Positions 22,668 through 33,473 of a stretch of 64,000 nucleotides of DNA are shown here, piece after piece. The DNA lies in contig NC_068556.1 of the NCBI RefSeq assembly GCF_022201045.2, positions 2,644,001-2,708,000 on the forward strand, given 5' to 3'. How positions within the stretch are numbered: the stretch's first letter is position 1; each line of letters opens with the position of its first letter. This DNA comes from Citrus sinensis. Lineage: Eukaryota > Streptophyta > Magnoliopsida > Sapindales > Rutaceae. A program made the position numbers and the translations under genes. The notes under the pieces are model-generated. The model saw only the letters and a program-made list of their open reading frames with translations. It was not told the origin of the DNA and did no database searches.

Positions 22668-23939
22668 GGGTGGGGCTATATGCACTCTAAAAATTTCTCT
22701 GAATACTCATATTTTTATAAATATTTTCATTACAAAAATACCCATAATATAAATTACTATTAAAGACACTTTATTATGAGTATATATAATATTATTATTT
22801 TGAACGTTCATTTAAGGCACTGCAATTAATGTTTAATTTTCTTACTATTTTAAATCTTAAATTTTTTCTTTCAAATATCTCAAATAAATATTTACAAAGG
22901 AAACTCAATATGTGAAGATTTTAATTTTAATGAGACATGTGTGACCCTAAATTTCTAATTTACAACACAAATAATCTTTCTTATTTTTCCCCTTCCCGAT
23001 GGTTAGGTAGTTGAATTGATTGCCCTCTAAATTTGGTGGAGTTGAAGATAATAGGATGTTCAAGTATTGAAATTCAACTTTAAGTATAATGTTATGGCTA
23101 GCATGTGTTTTTGTGTTCAAGTATTGAAATTTAGTTTTGAAGTACAATATTATGGCGAGCATGTCTCTCGTTTGAAGGGTCCTGAATTCAAGTATTGAAT
23201 TTCAATTTTGAAGCATAACATAATGGCTAGCATGTGTCTCGTTTGTGGGGTCTTGAAACTACATAGAATAGATTCTTAATTTCTAGCTGAGTGTGTTCTT
23301 ATCATCTCATATGTGTGGCATCTGTATTCTTTTGATAAATAGGCAGCGATCATTGCTTTAAATTATTCTACAATTTGTTATAATAAACAGGCGTAGTATT
23401 TACAACTTGTTTTAAAATATCTTATGTTTGCGTCTGTATTCTTTTACAAATTACTTTAAAATATTTTAAAAATATTCTTTCCATGGGAAGAACCAACAAA
23501 TGGTTTATTCCACTTGTCGCCGAGGTGACACTTGTTGTATGATTTATTAGCCTACCTTTGAGTTTCACGGTGAGACTTCAGTTTGCGACCAGCTCCCATA
23601 CCACGTGTTTTGCCCATGATTGCTGAGTGTAGTTAATCAACTGGTACGATTAAAAATTTCATCTTCACTTCTCTTCATGATTTTAAACTTTGAATTTGTG
23701 AAGAAAGAGCAAACAGAGTCCTTGATTTGGCCAAATGATATATTGTTTAATTGATTTATTTGTTTGAGTGTATATAGCATTTTCATATGTGTGTAGAGTA
23801 ACTAAGATGATTAATTTAAAAAAAAGGATTAAGTGAGGACTTTTTTAGTATTTTAAAGAGTGTTCAAAGTAATTAATAGATGAGTGCACATAGTAATAGA
23901 GTGTTCAAAGTAATTTTTAGAGTGCATATAGCCTCTCTC
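22668..23939. mobile_element. 1272-bp non-autonomous Mutator-like element with 9-bp target duplication
   Basis: Terminal inverted repeats of 41 bp with about six mismatches. The left end begins GGGTGGGGCTATATGCACTC and the reverse complement of the right end begins GAGAGAGGCTATATGCACTC. Both then continue with TAAAAATT, CT, TGAA and ACTC in register. The perfect 9-mer TTTATAAAA flanks the element at 22659-22667 and 23940-23948. No transposase-like reading frame is present, so movement would have depended on an enzyme from elsewhere. It contains a three-copy minisatellite. Confidence 0.9.
23059..23256 (+). repeat. Three-copy minisatellite (57-71 bp units) inside the 1272-bp element
   Basis: Units begin at 23059, 23116 and 23187, each starting TTCAAGTATTGAA and containing ATGGC[T/G]AGCATGTG or close variants. 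The second and third units also share TCTCGTTTG and a following GGGTC phrase. Confidence 0.8.
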
Positions 23940-23948
23940 TTTATAAAA

Positions 23949-24364
23949 TCTATCTTTTTGATTTGATAAAAAAAAAAAAATCGAATATCCATGGAATAGA
24001 AATAAAAGGTGCAACATGCTGTTTTAGTTACAAATGCTATTGAAAATGATGTGCATATTGTTTAAATACCTCAAGATTGTTAGTGGGCTTTCAGTTAACC
24101 CAAAAGCTGCTTTTTGGTAGCCTGTCCAACCTTTAACCATTTGACCTTAGTGAGTGCTAAGCGATAGCTTTCCCTTTCAATCTTCAGCTAAATGATGGTA
24201 CGGAATGCGAAGGACCTAAACGGGTTCACCGTTACCCATTCCACAAATTCGTTGGTTTTTGGAAATCAATTGGGTGCATTTAGTATATTTGGGTAGATGG
24301 GAAATTGGCCCCCGACCCAAACCCAATTCAAAGCCCAAAACTTCATGACAAAAGGTTTTTGACA
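23949..24364. other. Intergenic spacer between two transposable elements
   Basis: About 415 bp separating the 1272-bp Mutator-like element from the Ulp1-bearing element. No gene, RNA or repeat was recognised. Confidence 0.5.
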
Positions 24365-25547
24365 GGTCAAAATGGCCCCGGCGGTCGAGGTTTTTAATTA
24401 AATATGTCTTAAAAGTAGTGTATTTAGTTAAATATACCTCATGTTTGAAAATTATCTAAGTATGTCTTTTTATGTGGTACATTGTCTAAAATATCCCTAA
24501 AGAAAAATATAAAACACACACACAACTCACAACACTCTTTGCTTCTCACGTATTTATCATCTATACAAAAACTCACACCACACTCAAAATCACTCACAAA
24601 CAACTAATGCACTGAGTTTGTTTGCAGCTGGGTGTATTATTCATCCCATGAATAAGGTATTTGAAACTTTTTTTATTTTATTTTGGGCTATCTATTCAAT
24701 TTGTTGACATTATATTATTTTTAGGGTTTTGTTTGGTTTGTGATAAACACTAAAGCAACTCATATTTTCATTACATTTGCATCATATGACTGTTATTTGA
24801 TGGATTTTATAACTACATTCGTTAAAATCTGAAGTTGTTGTCAAATTTTTTTCTGCACCCGACATACACGACAGCAGTCGTGTATGTATGTATTTACACG
24901 ACTGTAGTCGTGAAAATGTGTAAAAAATTTCAATTATTATGACACCTTATTATTCTATTGGTTCAAAAAATATATATTTTTCACTATATATATCCTTTTA
25001 CTATTACTAGACTATAGTCGTGTGTGTTAATAAGTTACATGACTACTAACGTGTACGTATAAACTTACATACTATAATTGTTAATAAGTTACACGACTAC
25101 TATGAACCGTATATACTTGTTATTTTTTGTTGTTTTAATTTTTTTAATATCTTTCATATTTAGTGATAAATTTTTACCTTTTTGTTTCGCAGATGAATAA
25201 ACATGTTTGTGTGACTTTCTAAGAACAAGTATTGAAGGGAGGCGACCAGAGACTTATAAAATATGGACCGAGTGTTTGGGTTGAATATGCCAAAAAATTA
25301 TGATGAATGTTAAATAACTTCTATTATATTACGACTTATTTACGATTTCAATAACTATTGGATTTGTGTTATTTGATAGGCAATCGAACTATAGTTAGTT
25401 TCGTTTATTTGAAGTTTGATATGTTTAAAATCTATATTGATTGTGTCATCAATATAATGAATGATTGAAAAGAATTTTTATTCTGTGCACATACCCGAGT
25501 ACAATCGTGTATTTTGGCTGTTACAAAACTGGTCATGTTTATTTCTA

Positions 25548-26010
25548 AATACTCGACTACAGTTGTGTATCTATGCAAATACTCGATTATCACAAAGAGC
25601 TTGTCATATTTATTTCTAAATACTCGACCATAGTCGTGTATCTGTGCAAATACTCGACTGCAGTCAAGTATTTTGTCATAGAGAGCTTGTTATTTTTATT
25701 TGTAAATACCCGACTACAGTCGTGTATCTGTGCAAATACCCAACTGCAGTCGAGTATTTTATCACAGAGCTTATTATGTTTATTTCCAAATACCCGACCG
25801 CAGTCGTGTATCTGTGTAAATACTCGACTGCAGTCGAGTATTTTGTCACAGTTTATTATGTTTATTTCTAAATACCCGACCACAGTCGTGTATCTGTGCA
25901 AATACCCGACTGCAGTCGAGTATTTTGTCACAAAGCGTATTATGTTTATTTCCAAATACCCGACCGCAGTCGTGTATCTGTGCAAATACCCGACTGCAGT
26001 CATGTATTCT
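25548..26010. repeat. Tandem array of about six 82-86 bp units, each with palindromic arms
   Basis: Each unit starts AAATAC[T/C]CGAC, carries CAGTCGTGTATCTGTG, then AAATAC[T/C]CGACTGCAGTCG and a spacer around TTATGTTTATTTC. The second half is an inverted repeat centred on the PstI-type core CTGCAG; in the fourth unit (about 25818-25843) the palindrome is perfect over 26 bases. Looser copies of the CGAC-nn-AGTCG core occur earlier, at about 24865-24910 and 25010-25100. Both strands stay open across much of the array because of this symmetry; the apparent reading frames are not regarded as genes. Confidence 0.85.
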
Positions 26011-26176
26011 CTTACAGTGTATTCATTGTGTATATATTGTGCAAACTATCTTATCTATCATTAATATAAATAACAAAGAAATAAAATATATTAATGTTGT
26101 CAATAGTTTTTAATGACATCAAATATCAATAACATCCTCATTACAACTATTATATCTCATAATCCAAAAAATGACA

Positions 26177-26793
26177 CTACAAAGTTTTTTTCCATGACCT
26201 ATGCCCAAATAATTTTACAACCAAGGCTTGTCGAAATTGTGTAACATGATTTTGTTGGCAGTATGAATTGACATCAAGTCCATGGGCTATGACCTTCAAG
26301 TACCGCAACAAAAATGCTCCACAGTCACCACTAAAAAAATTCATATAAATCAATTGTTAAAAATCATCATTCTTATTATTATGTTCAAAACACATTATAT
26401 ATATAGTACATACCCTGATTTTTGTTGCGGGATGTCACGCACTCGCACGATGGGCCAAGGAATTTTCGAAATAACCTCACTACAGTCTGGATGTGTTTCG
26501 TGATATGCTATCTTCTGAAGTACTAGAGGTATCATGTCTGCAACATGCAGCAATTGTCTCACCAAAACTGAATCCTTTGTTAAGTCTATCATGGGGTCAT
26601 AAATGGAAATCTTGCCCCCAAGTATATCGACCACACCGAGAACCCAATGATCATTCATGAATATTGGCAAATACACCTACGAAATACAGACAATATTTTT
26701 AACAAGTAACAGCAAATATATCTACGAAATGCGGTAACTGTTTTTATCTACTTGCAGTTGATTTATTAATAGTGTACTATCAATAGTTTTATG
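26177..26793 (-). CDS. C-terminal part of a Ulp1/SENP-type (C48) cysteine protease, transposon-borne
   Basis: Three exons on the minus strand join in phase: 26752-26793, 26414-26676 and 26177-26330, giving 152 residues before a TAG stop. The C48 active site is present in order: His in NDHWVLGVV, Asp in ISIYDPM, Gln in DIPQQKSGG, and the nucleophile in GGDCGAFLLRYL. Proteases of this family cleave SUMO or similar modifiers from proteins. The upstream part of a normal Ulp1 gene is absent or unrecognisable, and no start codon was assigned, so this is a fragment. It lies inside a Mutator-like element and was probably mobilised with it. The splice sites are consensus and the frame has no stop, which suggests recent or maintained function, or recent insertion. 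Confidence 0.72.
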
Positions 26794-27554
26794 CTGAAAC
26801 AAATAGCAAATTGTTAATAAATTAGAATTGCAAAATAAAGGTTCTACAACAAATAATAGAGAAAACCCAAATTGTAGCATAATGAATGCATACACAGCTG
26901 AAGAAAATTGATATATAATTCCCATGGATGAAGTTCAACTACAAACAATAAGTAAAATTATATAAAGATCTAATGCATAAACTAGTGTAGCCATAACCGA
27001 AAATTCATAAGGATAATATTTAATTAGGAACTCCCACAACCATTATTAAAGAGCTATGAATTCACTCTCTTCAATTTCAAATTCACAAGTTAAATAAGCT
27101 TCATTACATTACCAGCAAGAAAGATTATTAGTAAATAAGCAAGATAATGACCAAAATCATGTGGGTAATTTGTTTTTTAAAACCCTAATGCATATAACCC
27201 TAACAATTATGCACCATAAATTCTCTTTATAAAGTAAAAAATAAGTGTAAATGTGGTTAATGACCTTTAGTTCGGTGAATTTTCAGCCTTTAATTCGGTG
27301 ATTTTGTAGCCTTTAATGTGGTGGATGAACTTGCAGCAGCAGGAGCATGAACTTGCAGCAGCAGGACAGGCGTTGTGTATGGTAGCTCGTGAAGGCAGAT
27401 TTTGAAATTTGAAGAATTAAATTAGGGTAATTTTGTAATTGCACATTGAAAAAGGTATATGAAAGAAATTTTAAATTATGGGGGTGTAGTTGGATAAATA
27501 CCTAACCTTTAGGTATAGCGGGGACAAATCCCTGCCGGCGGTCTGGCTTTTCCC

Positions 27555-28227
27555 ATTAATAGGTGTAAATTTATATCACGCTCTCCTGTAGGCTTCGGAA
27601 AGTTCGAATTTAACTTCCGCATAACGTTTGCTCTCATTGTTACTTTCATTTCGGTAATTGTTGGACTCACTTCTTCATCTGTTCAAGTTAATTTTATTCG
27701 TCTAGCACTTGCTTAAATTTGTTTATTTATCTTCTCAATTTTACTCTTGCAGCGAGTTAAAAGTTGAAGACTTTTTGTATTCGAAGAAGCATGAAGAGCC
27801 ATGAATCCAAGGTGATTTCAGTAACATGAACGAGGAAAGAAAGAAAGAAAGACTTTGATTTTACCTTAAGCAACCAATTAAATTAAGTACTTCATTTGAT
27901 GACAGTGTGTTTGAGCTAGTAGTTAATGCTAAATGTAATTCACATGCTCACTAATGATATGTTTGCTTCAAGAGCCGATTTAAATTACATGTTGAGGAAG
28001 AATAAATTACAGGATAATGTTGATGTTCAGATTTCTTGTAGCCCCAATTCTACACAATTTAATTTTTTTAAAATTCATGTTAGGTTCCAAATTGCGATGT
28101 ATATATAATTTTTTTCGTTTTTTTAATAATTTTTAGAGAAGTTGGTTTGTGATTTTCAGTATTTTGTTTGCTTATTATTTTTGGTTCTATTTGCTGTATG
28201 TTTTTAGTATTGGTTTTGAAATTGCAG
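27555..28227 (+). promoter_or_regulatory. Promoter and 5' leader of the SWIM/MULE-derived gene
   Basis: A GC-richer first exon ends at a consensus donor near 27652 (CG|GTAATT). A second leader exon begins after an acceptor near 27752 (TTGCAG) and ends at 27811 (AAG|GTGATT). The coding exon starts directly after an acceptor at 28227. The second leader exon contains an ATG at 27791 whose seven codons would join in frame to the ATG at 28228, extending the protein by MKSHESK. The upstream transposable element ends only about 40 bp before the leader-like sequence. Confidence 0.5.
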
Positions 28228-31024
28228 ATGCCGAGAATGGAGGACATACTTAACCTTCCGGTGCAAGATCCTCCATGTGTAGAGTTTTCTGCTGCTAATT
28301 TAAAGTGGGTAAAAGTGGAAGGTGGTCGCCAAGGTGGGGATGATATTGCTCTAATCCCTTTTGCCAGGGTGGAAGAATTTGTGAAAGGGGAATCTTCTAA
28401 TGCAGAATGCCCTGCTAGCTTCCGCATTGAGTCTAGGAGGAAAAGATCTGAAGGGAGCATCAGTAAACCAAGGGTTGATGGTTATCTTGAATATACACTG
28501 TATGTTGTTTATTTGGTACATAATGAACCCTTTAAGTTGCCCTAAACAGAAAAAAAAGAAAAAGTCAGTTAAAGGCCATGTTTAGATGATATGCCATCCA
28601 CCAACATTTAGGTAAAGCAGTCCACTCTTTTAGGTTGTCAATAGCGAATGACTGAATGTTGAGCAAAATGTATATTCATTTTCCTCAAAAGGCCAAGCAC
28701 CGCTGCTCAACAGCACAAGCATGCATAACTTGCAACAGTCAGAAAGGATATTTTACTAGTATTAGTGCCTAAATTTTACCCAAAAGGAGTTAACTTGGTA
28801 TTATACTAATTGTCTTGCTGATTTGGCAGATACTGGTGTTCGTATGGTCCTGAAGACTATCGGGACAGTGAGTCTGGTAATGGGGATGGCTCAAATGTTA
28901 AACCTGCTACTGGAAAGGGGAGTAGGCCGGGAAGACGTCACATGATGAGAGGTTGCCTTTGCCATTTTACTGTAAAGCGCTTGTACACCCGCCCCCTTCT
29001 TGCTCTAATAATTTATAATCAAAGAAAGCATGTAGACAAAACAGGGGCACCGTGTCACGGGATTCTTGATAGAGATGCTGTAGGAACAAGAGCTATGTAT
29101 GCTCCCCGAATCTCGGAGGATTTACGCCAGAAAGTGATGTCTATGCTTTATGTTGGAATATCTTTGGACAACATAATTCAGCATCACATAGAGGCTGTGC
29201 AGGGGCATGGTGGTCCCCACAACCGCGATGACTTTCTTACTCGAAATGATGTTCGCAATATGGAAAGGGTCATCCGTAATTCTTCACATGAATTACATGT
29301 AGATGATGAATGTAGTGTAAAAATGTGGGTACAACGGCATCACAAGCATGTTTTCTTCTTCCAAGATTACTCTGTTTCAGAACCGTTTATTTTGGTAATA
29401 CAGACAGATTGGCAGCTGCAACAGATGCTCCATTATGGAAATAATGGTTTGATGTCCTTCCATTCAACATTTGGCTCAAAGAAACTTAAGGTAGTTTGCC
29501 TTTGTTATGATATGTTAACATTTAGTTTCATTAGCCCAGCTTAAAGCAATTGATGATGATTGATAATTTAATGAAGCTCCTATTTCTTCCTTTGACAGTA
29601 TCCCCTGTCTACTCTGCTCGTTTTTGACTCGTCCCACAATGCAATTCCAGTTGCCTGGATCATTACTTCCTCGTTTGTTGGTCAATTCGTCCACAAATGG
29701 ATTGGTTTGCTTGCTGAAAGAATTCGTACCAAGGATCCTAGATGGAGACTTAGTGCCTTCTTAGTGGACAACCCTTCTTTTGATATTTCTACAATTAGGT
29801 AACACCTTATTTTCCTTCTAAGTTTGTTCCAATATATATATATTTTTTAAAAGAAAGGCAATGCAATGCCTACATCATGCTGGCAGAGAGAATTTTCAAT
29901 GTCGGATCCTACTATGTGTTTGGCATGTTCGTCGGGCTTGGATAAAAAACCTTTTAAAGAAATGCTACAACGTTGAAGTGCAACAAGAGATGTTTAAGCA
30001 ATTGAGCTGGATTTTGTATTCCTCTAGAAGTAGCCCAAATTCTGTGGACACAATCGAAGAGTTCATGCAAGTATTTGTTGATCAATGTGCCTTTATGGAT
30101 TATTTCAAGAGCCAATGGCTACCACATATAGGTTCGTCTTCATTTATTTTGTTGATTGAATTTTGTATGTGATATCTTTGATTATGAAATATAACCAATC
30201 TTGTAATGTGTGAAAACTGGTGATCATTTGAACCATTTAAGTTTCTGTCAAAGACAATGGTCCTGAGGCATTTTCATATGTTACATTTTTTCTTCAAACA
30301 TTGAACTAAACATTTTTCTTGTCTTCTAGAATTGTGGGTTACTGGCATACGTTCTCTCCCAGTGACCACTCCAGAGCCCCTTGCTGCAATTGAGACGTAT
30401 CACCTAAGATTGAAATCCAAGCTCTTTCATGAGCAAAATGTTATTTTCTGGCCCAGAGTTGACTGGTTGATCCACACCTTGACAACTGAATTTCATTCCT
30501 TATATTGGTTAGATCAATATAGTATGGAGACTGGGTATTTTGAAAATCTGAGAGATGACTCTTTCTCAACCAATGCTTGGTCTCAGGCATTGCACATTCC
30601 AGATGTCAATGTAATGTTAGATGAGCAAAATCTCCAGCTTGCTAAAATCATCTCACAAGCCGACAGAACCCTGGCATATACGATTTGGAACCCTGGTTCG
30701 GAATTCTCTCTCTGTGATTGCCCCTGGTCAAGGCTGGGAAATGTCTGTGAGCATGTGATTAAGTTGGCAATGGTATGTAAAAGTCGGCAGGTTGCTAGGC
30801 CGTTGTTGGCAGCTCAAGTTTATAGACAGGCATTGCTTTCCCTTCTGCAGAACCCCCCGGATGATCCTCTTGTTCTTGAGTATGCTATTGTACATGCAAC
30901 ACGCTTGCAACAGGACATCAAAGGCTTGGAAGAATTGTCCAATAGTGGGCTGCTTCAGCCATTACCTCTTGAAGTCAACCCTCACATGGCACTCAATCAT
31001 CAGCTGTTCCCACGTCTTCCATGA
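28228..31024 (+). CDS. Domesticated MULE transposase with SWIM zinc finger (701 aa)
   Basis: Exons 28228-28499, 28830-29490, 29599-29798, 29854-30131 and 30330-31024 join in phase. The product resembles the single-copy Arabidopsis SWIM zinc-finger protein encoded, as I recall, by AT1G60560 and is of similar length. The N-terminal part (WVKVEGGRQGGDDIAL) is family-specific, and a MULE transposase-like core spans about residues 260-420. A SWIM finger follows (CDC, nine residues, CEH; about residues 595-610). In the core, the position of the first catalytic acid of MULE enzymes reads SFHSTFG, without Asp, while FLVDNPS keeps a later one. It is therefore probably not an active transposase but a DNA-binding or regulatory protein, like FAR1/FHY3-type derivatives. 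It has several introns, no flanking inverted repeats and no lesions, as expected for a host gene. Confidence 0.88.
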
Positions 31025-33473
31025 TTGGCCTCTGAAATCTGGATGAAAGGTTTTCTGCTTGAAGAACCAACGTTTCTAAGAGATTGTGAATTTATATGAC
31101 TTGCATGAAAGCTAAATTTGTTTTGCTTTATGCACTGTTCCAGGTCTTTTTGTAGAGGCTGACTTTTTGCTGGTAGACCATGCTTTTCATTGGCTGTGAA
31201 CTTGAGAATAAGTCTGCTTCTTCATACCTAAGGAAACCCAAGCACTTTGTCCATGTGGACTTCATGCCTTGGAGGTATATCCTTTTGCTTTACTTTGGCT
31301 TTTCAGTTAACTGCTTCCTCGAGTTCAGATAAATTATGCAGTTTAGCCCGTCTTGATTCTATTTGACTAGTATGGTCTTTAATTGCTCTTTTGCTAATGT
31401 TCTTTTCTTTTACAACTCTCCTTACTGGAAAGTGGGTTAACCTTTTTGGCTTTTCGCTGCTGAGAATTGACTAATGAGGATCCATGGTGCTCATCTTTCT
31501 TTCTACTAATTTATTGACTTTGGTGAGGTAACAACCGAATTTAAGCTTTTGATTCTTATGATGTATGAGCTGGAATTGATTGGTAAGTATATGAAAACTT
31601 ACAGTCAGTGGACACCTCATATGGAGGCCTTAAAGGCATGGTCCAGTCTTTTGAAAAATTTGCACTAGTCACTTCTCTTAACTGAGATAGGGGATCCAAG
31701 GCGTATGCTTAAAATGAAATAGAAATTGGCTTAAATTATTTTTTCCTAGAAGTGATCTTAGATCATTCTACTTTTTCAATTCTGTCTATGTTAGTTAATT
31801 ATAGGTGGAATATCAAGCCAAATATAAACTGGACACATTTTTTCATTTGAATTTTTAGAGTAAAATTGATAGTTTGTCTGACAATGGAAATAAATATTTC
31901 TGCGGAGACCAAAACGTTAAGATATTTATATCTGGAAGGTAATCCATTTCGAAAATCACACAAAATCAGTGTATTGCTATTTCGCATTTGAAATTTAATG
32001 GAAATATATGTGTATGAGGATCGTAATAGTTTATATCACTTAATCCTAGCTGGTCCTAATTCTGGTGTTGAGATAATTTTTTAGCGTCCCCCCATATTTG
32101 ATAATGTTCCTATATTCGATGTTAAGATAGAAGTTATAGCAAGCTTCATGGATGTCTCACGTCTTCAATGCCTTCCTTTACTGAGCTGACCCTAGCAAAC
32201 TGTGGTTGAAACTGGAAATTTTTAGGTTATTTATTTGGGATGGATTTCATTTTGGTGGGTGTTTCATTGATTATGTAGGGAAGGGGGGAGAGGTGTATGT
32301 AAAAGAATACCCTGAGAAGAGGCTAACAATTATGTCCTTAGACTTGGAGATTCTGATAGCTTCTATCTACAATGATAGATGATTGGTCTGGCTGTTCTGG
32401 CAATCAAATAGGTTATGAATTCTGCAATTTTGTGTCTCTTTTGATGTGAAGCTAGATCTTGAAATCATTAAATCATAGATTAATTCATAAACCTTTAGTT
32501 CTTGAACTACCAACCTTTGTTGGTAGGCTGGTTACATGAGTAACAATTTAAACTAATAGAGGTTTTTGTGCATCACAAGAAAATCATTTTCTTATTGATC
32601 AAAACGTAGGATCAGCATAGAACCAAATGTGAAAAATGAATACAGCTTCTTTCCTTGTAATAGCAGAGTTTTACTTTTTCAAATCTGTAGTGCTTTTTCA
32701 TTTCTTTCCATGTTTAGGATGCTTTTTGTCACTGTGTTTTCATTACCATTGTCTCTAATACCTTGTAACATTCTGAAGCAGAAGCATAATCATTTTAAGA
32801 ATATATTGTTGCTGATGTTGATTTGTTAATGCAGATGAAATGGTTTCAGGACAGAGTTGTAAAGAAAATGATAACAAATAAACTCATTTTGTTCTCATGT
32901 TCCATCTATGGCTATAAACATGTGTTTAATGCTGCCTTCAATGACTTTTTGGCTTTTATAGATATCTGTAAGTATGAAGCACAGTCATAGAAAAGAAATT
33001 GTGATGTAAAATCAAGGATAATAGGATTAAAACCAACATAGCTAAAAATAATCTTTCCTCTTTAATTACATTTCCTTCAACCTATTCTATATATATTATG
33101 TTTATTAAAAACTTAAAGCATTCATGACGATTCAATTAAATACGAAATTATCCCCTCACTTTCTTCTTATCTGTTCTTATCCTGATTTTATCACATGCAT
33201 TGATCTTGGATAATTAATCATGCTTCATTTGTTGCTCCTTGTTTTGGCTCACATAGCTTGTTTACGGTGAAGGAAAATCCAAGGCAATGCAGAAGAGTTC
33301 GTTACAAGTAAAATGTATCAAATTTCAAGCTTTGTGAAGGGAGGTGGAAGGAAAAAGATTCTGAAAATAGTCAAGGGAAGTTGGAAGGAAAATGTTTCTC
33401 AAAATAGTCAATAAAACAGCGGTGGTGGTGGATATGGATATGGGATTGCAGTAATTGATGGTAATGGCCCATC
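31025..33473. other. 3' region and spacer between the SWIM gene and the LRR-extensin gene
   Basis: The two genes converge here. The sequence is moderately AT-rich and looks like long or spliced 3' UTR in its first kilobase. No further coding exon or structured repeat was recognised. Confidence 0.5.

Larger units (their letters stand above)
24365..27554 (-). mobile_element. 3.2-kb Mutator-like element carrying a Ulp1-type protease remnant
   Basis: The left end (CAAAATGGCCCCGGCGGTCG, from about 24368) and the reverse complement of the right end (GGGAAAAGCCAGACCGCCGG, from 27554) look like imperfect inverted termini. Both are followed by a GG-T-TTT phrase, and the GACCGCCGG core resembles MULE ends known from plant genomes. 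Inside are a palindromic tandem array (24.86-26.01 kb) and, on the minus strand, the last exons of a C48 protease. Plant MULEs carrying Ulp1-like genes (Kaonashi-type) are established. No transposase exon was found, so the element is a deletion derivative. I could not find a target duplication, so the exact ends are provisional. Confidence 0.65.

Noticed and set aside
25573-26064. Long open frames on both strands across the palindromic array
   Set aside because: They follow the 84-bp repeat period and exist on both strands because of its symmetry; the peptides are low-complexity repeats without any recognised domain.
24365-27554. A 9-bp target duplication for the Ulp1-bearing element
   Set aside because: No matching 8-11-mer was found on the two sides of the proposed ends; the ends may be off by some bases or the flank has changed.
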